This document shows, one piece after another, positions 7,036 to 9,580 of a DNA stretch of 9,580 nt. Positions within the stretch are counted from its first letter, which is position 1. Each line of letters begins with the position of its first letter. The notes under the pieces were generated by a model, which saw only the letters and a list, made by a program, of their open reading frames with translations, was not told where the DNA came from and did no database searches. Source of the DNA: Chitinophagaceae bacterium (GTDB lineage Bacteria; Bacteroidota; Bacteroidia; Chitinophagales; Chitinophagaceae); NCBI GenBank assembly GCA_026785745.1, contig JAJAZO010000144.1, forward strand, positions 1 through 9,580, written 5' to 3'. A program made the translations under genes and the position numbers.

Positions 7036-8037
7036 TTATTTTTTCTTTTTTGGGAAAGCAGTTACATGAAAACCTGCATTTATAAAAAATGCGGGTTTAA
7101 GATCAGTTTGTACAATTGGTTTATCGCCCGCATAATCATTGGTGATATCAAATCTTCCATTGACCCGCAATCCTGCAGTTGCCGTAAAAGCCCATGTCTT
7201 ACTCAACTGTTTTTCAAGGCCCAGCTTTGGCCGTATCTCTCCCCGCTGGAAAAAAGTATTATTATAAAATGAATTTGAACTGCGAATGGCAAATTGGGTG
7301 CCATCCAGTTCGTAGCCAAATGTCCACATGGTTTTGGGAGATTTGGTATAACGGAAATTAGCCCTTGCAGGCAATAAAGCATCAACACCCCATTTCTTAT
7401 TAAATGAATTATTATAAAGCAATGCCGGCACATGTATTACTTTGCCCAGGCGATAGCCCCGGAATACGCCGATGCCCCACATTCTTTTAAATCCTTTTTT
7501 CCATCCATAAATTATGGCGCCGCCTGCCAATAGGTTGTCGCCTGAAATATTTTGCAATGATTCTCCATTTCCATTGGCTTCCAGCGATACGTTAAGCAAT
7601 AGAAAATTTTTTGCATTCAACGGTTTAAAAATATTTGTTCCTGCGGTAATGGAATGAAACTGCCGTTGGGACAGGAGCCTGGCAAATGAATTATTTTCAG
7701 GGTTTGAAATATTAAACGTACTAAACCAATAACCAGCGTTGAAACTCATATAAAACTTTTGTTTGGTAAACAAGGTTTTTGTATAGCCCAGCCTTACACT
7801 TTGTGTACTTTGAATATTGGTAGTATATGCTACCGGCAATAGTGAATTGGGAAAACGGGTGGGGCCTTGAAAAACAGGTTGTATCTCATAGCTTAAAGAA
7901 AGCCTTTTAGTGGGTGACTGACCGATTATTAAGGGATTACAGTATGTTTTTTTTACCACAGGTTTTTGTTGTGCCAAGCCATTCAGTCCGGAAAAAAGTA
8001 GCATCAATAGCCAGGTGCAAAGTATATTTGATTTCAT
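7036..8037 (-). CDS. Probable outer-membrane beta-barrel protein, function unknown
   Basis: The 333-residue product has a clear signal peptide (MKSNILCTWLLMLLFSGLNGLAQ, cleavage about residue 22-23). The rest alternates short strands with turns rich in Asn/Gly and aromatic residues: SLSYEIQPVF, QSVRLGYTKTLF, KFYMSFNAGYWF, FLLLNVSLEANG, GVFRGYRLG, TMWTFGYELDG, WAFTATAGLRVNG, FFINAGFHVTAF. This is the look of a porin-like barrel, possibly of the DUF6268 type; I am unsure of that family name. The end is odd for a barrel: after VTAF it finishes with PKKKK rather than an aromatic residue. No ligand or partner can be read from the sequence. It converges on the MOSC gene with a 24-nt gap and diverges from the crotonase gene. 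A near-consensus box, TATCTTGG (8062-8069 on the minus strand), may be its promoter. Confidence 0.8.
   Translation of the reverse strand: MKSNILCTWLLMLLFSGLNGLAQQKPVVKKTYCNPLIIGQSPTKRLSLSYEIQPVFQGPTRFPNSLLPVAYTTNIQSTQSVRLGYTKTLFTKQKFYMSFNAGYWFSTFNISNPENNSFARLLSQRQFHSITAGTNIFKPLNAKNFLLLNVSLEANGNGESLQNISGDNLLAGGAIIYGWKKGFKRMWGIGVFRGYRLGKVIHVPALLYNNSFNKKWGVDALLPARANFRYTKSPKTMWTFGYELDGTQFAIRSSNSFYNNTFFQRGEIRPKLGLEKQLSKTWAFTATAGLRVNGRFDITNDYAGDKPIVQTDLKPAFFINAGFHVTAFPKKKK
7070..7098 (+). other. 12-bp hairpin within the 3' end of the barrel gene
   Basis: AAACCTGCATTT (7070-7081) pairs with AAATGCGGGTTT (7087-7098) over a 5-nt loop. In plus-strand RNA the only irregular pair is a U-G wobble (7075/7093); in minus-strand RNA it is an A-C mismatch. 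It lies 59 nt beyond the MOSC stop and could stop or protect the MOSC transcript, but only three T follow, so it is not a classical terminator. It may be a chance result of coding PAFFINAGF. Confidence 0.4.
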
Positions 8038-8084
8038 GTTTCTGTCAGTTGGTGATTAAAACCAAGATAACAAAGAATTTTTAA

Positions 8085-8108
8085 TTTAGTTTTGAACTAA
8101 AGTACTTT
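8085..8108 (+). promoter_or_regulatory. Promoter box of the crotonase gene inside a dyad (possible operator)
   Basis: TAGTTTTG (8087-8094) is an exact TAnnTTTG box, 17 nt before the ATG at 8112. It lies within a perfect 7-bp inverted repeat, TTTAGTT (8085-8091) and AACTAAA (8095-8101) with a 3-nt spacer. A second palindrome, AAAGTACTTT (8099-8108), overlaps its right arm. A repressor bound here would cover the promoter. The promoter call is moderately firm; the operator is an inference from symmetry in AT-rich DNA. Confidence 0.45.
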
Positions 8109-8111
8109 TTT

Positions 8112-8879
8112 ATGCAGGAATCTTCCGGAGCTTATGTGGATCAGGTCGTAAAACACGGCATTGCCACCATTGAATTTTTTCATCCGCAAAGCAATTCATT
8201 GCCGGAAGAAATTTTGCATGATTTGGCAGCAGCCATCACCCATGCCGGAGAGAACCCGAATACTATGGTAATTATTCTCCGCTCAGCCGGAGAAAAGACT
8301 TTTTGTGCCGGGGCGAGTTTTGATGAACTGGTGGCAATAAAAACTAAAGAAGAAGGGTTGAAGTTTTTCAGCGGCTTCGCCAATGTTATCAACGCTATGC
8401 GGCTTTGTCCAAAATTTATCATTGGCAGGATACAGGGAAAATGTGTTGGAGGCGGTGTTGGCCTCGCCGCTTCTGTTGATTATGCGATAGCAGCAGAAGG
8501 TGCTGATATCAAATTGAGCGAATTGGCCGTTGGTATCGGCCCGTTTGTAGTAGGCCCTGCAGTAGAAAGAAAAGTTGGTACGGCTGCTTTTTCACAATTA
8601 GCGATTGATGCTACCATGTGGCGAAGTGCTGATTGGGCTAAAAGAAAAGGATTGTTTGCAGAACTGCATCCGAATGCAGATGACATGGATGAATCAATTA
8701 AAAAACTGTCTGACACATTAATGCATTCCAGCCCGGAGGCAATGGCGGACATGAAAAAAATATTCTGGAAGGGAACAGAACACTGGGATAAATTATTAAT
8801 CGAAAGAGCGGCCATCAGCGGACGATTAGTGCTGAGTGATTTTACAAAAAAAGCAATCGAAAATTTTAAAATTAAGTAG
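8112..8879 (+). CDS. Crotonase-family enoyl-CoA hydratase/isomerase
   Basis: This 255-residue cytoplasmic protein has the crotonase fold and should act on an acyl-CoA thioester. Seen: GIATIEFFHPQSNSLP (16-31), the oxyanion-hole segment FCAGASFDEL (64-73), GKCVGGGVGLAASVDYAIA (109-127), KLSELAVGIGP (134-144), and a helical C-terminus ending in TKKAIENFKIK. In true hydratases two glutamates act (rat crotonase Glu144 and Glu164). Here Gly117 stands at the first position and Glu137, 20 residues later, at the second. A single Glu fits isomerases or an atypical hydratase better than a standard hydratase. Related Bacteroidota proteins, as I remember them, share GGGVGLA, so this looks like a conserved subgroup rather than damage. 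With paaZ 2 kb away, a role in phenylacetate (PaaG/PaaF-like) or fatty-acid degradation is possible but not shown. It has its own promoter and ends 4 nt before the stop of the convergent gene. Confidence 0.9.
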   Translation: MQESSGAYVDQVVKHGIATIEFFHPQSNSLPEEILHDLAAAITHAGENPNTMVIILRSAGEKTFCAGASFDELVAIKTKEEGLKFFSGFANVINAMRLCPKFIIGRIQGKCVGGGVGLAASVDYAIAAEGADIKLSELAVGIGPFVVGPAVERKVGTAAFSQLAIDATMWRSADWAKRKGLFAELHPNADDMDESIKKLSDTLMHSSPEAMADMKKIFWKGTEHWDKLLIERAAISGRLVLSDFTKKAIENFKIK

Positions 8880-8883
8880 TAAC

Positions 8884-9456
8884 TCACCTTTCTTCTTTTA
8901 ATTTTGCTTTTAGCTCAAAAGACACCACTTTTTTATTCAGCAGGTAAAATACCATTGTGTAAGCATCTGACCAATAATCCAAAGTACTTGCAGCATCATC
9001 CAAAATACTTAAGGTGCTTTTCCCCTTACCTTGTTCTGTTTGATAATAGTTTGCATAGCCGGGTTGAATATTCACATGGTAACTGTCATAGCCAGCGATG
9101 ATTTTTAATCTATCTGAACCGATACCAATGCCTGTTGCTGTTTTACATAAAGGGCTGCTGGCCCGAATCCCGATTAACCTCATATGGAAAACGTTAGGAG
9201 CATAATAACTCCGGGTAAATTCTAATTGCACATTAATACCCTTATATTTTAATCTTGCAGTATCCCAGTTGTGATCGTTTATTGTATCCAGGTAGTTGTC
9301 CAGTAATAATTTTTGATTCAATAATTTTTCCAGTTGAGCCTGGTTCATTCCAAGTTTTAATGAACCAAGGCCATTCATACTTATTGTGTAATCTTTATTC
9401 TGGCCAGTTGCATAAGTGGCTACCATAATAAAAAGGAGGAAGCAAATTTTTTTCAT
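8884..9456 (-). CDS. Secreted protein with two BamE/SmpA-like motifs, function unknown
   Basis: The 190-residue product has a signal peptide (MKKICFLLFIMVATYATGQ, cleavage about residue 18-20), no lipobox, and so is probably periplasmic or released. Two similar segments are visible: GLGSLKLGMNQAQLEKLLN (29-47) and ATGIGIGSDRLKIIAGYD (107-124). Each is a Gly-rich turn followed by an amphipathic helix, and each is followed by strand-forming sequence (VQLEFTRSYY, and MVFYLLNKKVVSFELK at the C-terminus). This pattern recalls the helix-helix-sheet repeat of BamE/SmpA and beta-lactamase-inhibitor-like domains; that is my inference from pattern, not a firm family call. A single Cys104 lies in the mature part. 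No clean TAnnTTTG box is seen upstream; the leader just before the ATG is A-rich, normal for Bacteroidota starts. Confidence 0.75.
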   Translation of the reverse strand: MKKICFLLFIMVATYATGQNKDYTISMNGLGSLKLGMNQAQLEKLLNQKLLLDNYLDTINDHNWDTARLKYKGINVQLEFTRSYYAPNVFHMRLIGIRASSPLCKTATGIGIGSDRLKIIAGYDSYHVNIQPGYANYYQTEQGKGKSTLSILDDAASTLDYWSDAYTMVFYLLNKKVVSFELKAKLKEER

Positions 9457-9580
9457 GTGTTAATTTTTATTGTTTTTTGGCCACATGAAATTCGCCTTAT
9501 AATCATCCCGGGTGGTAAGAAGAATTAATATGGCTCATTTCATAACAAGAGATTTAAATTGTCATTTACAGTCTTAAATA
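9457..9580. other. Non-coding edge region
   Basis: No open frame of credible length begins or ends here on either strand. It should hold the promoter of the minus-strand gene ending at 8884, but I find no exact TAnnTTTG box, hairpin or repeat. Confidence 0.5.

Noticed and set aside
7027..7433. Small frames on both strands (7027-7272 plus and 7203-7433 minus) within the barrel gene
   Set aside because: Both overlap the secreted barrel-protein frame, which has a signal peptide and consistent strand pattern; neither small frame has supporting features.
8480..8887. 135-codon minus-strand open frame opposite the crotonase gene
   Set aside because: It is antisense to the conserved crotonase frame, has no recognisable domain or signal, and would also cover the convergent gap.
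8846..8935. Imperfect AT-rich inverted repeat around the stops of the crotonase and its convergent neighbour as a bidirectional terminator
   Set aside because: Pairing is broken by several mismatches and gaps, the loop is long, and AT-rich DNA easily gives such matches.
1..9580. CRISPR array, tRNA/rRNA, insertion sequence, phage or defence genes
   Set aside because: No regularly spaced repeats, cloverleaf or rRNA-like segments, transposase, integrase or nuclease motifs were seen on reading both strands.

Overview
The window reads as an ordinary stretch of a Bacteroidota chromosome, probably from the Chitinophagaceae/Sphingobacteriia side. The evidence is moderate-to-low GC, start codons without Shine-Dalgarno sequences, and exact TAnnTTTG (-7 type) promoter boxes 17-33 nt before the starts of five genes. 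The gene content also fits: a PqqL-like M16 protease, a secreted MsrB, a DUF1569 protein, small lipoproteins, an outer-membrane barrel, and a fused PaaZ. No tRNA, rRNA, CRISPR array, insertion sequence or phage gene is visible.

Layout, left to right. 1-1470 (minus): N-terminal half of a periplasmic M16 zinc protease, cut by the window edge. 1511-1555: rho-independent terminator of the next gene. 1578-2144 (minus): secreted methionine-R-sulfoxide reductase (MsrB). 2328-2906 (plus): adenylate kinase, with its own promoter and a probable terminator. 3009-3488 (plus): DUF1569/DinB-like protein, overlapping tail-to-tail with a helical lipoprotein (3485-3973, minus, GTG start). 4075-6183 (plus): PaaZ, a fused aldehyde dehydrogenase/MaoC hydratase of phenylacetate catabolism. 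6205-7011 (plus): MOSC-domain gene broken by one in-frame TAA. 7036-8037 (minus): probable outer-membrane beta-barrel protein. 8112-8879 (plus): crotonase-family enoyl-CoA hydratase/isomerase. 8884-9456 (minus): secreted protein with two BamE-like motifs. 9457-9580: no gene seen.

Metabolically, paaZ and the crotonase could serve the same aromatic or fatty acyl-CoA breakdown, but they are separate transcription units and no other paa gene is present. The remaining genes are housekeeping (adk), envelope repair or proteolysis (msrB, M16), and envelope proteins of unknown role.

I see no new multi-gene system. The points most worth a second look are: a 22-nt GC-rich palindrome flanked by AAAAG repeats, inserted in frame in the PaaZ interdomain linker; the single nonsense codon in an otherwise intact MOSC gene; and a crotonase with Gly in place of the first catalytic Glu, whose promoter box lies inside a perfect dyad.
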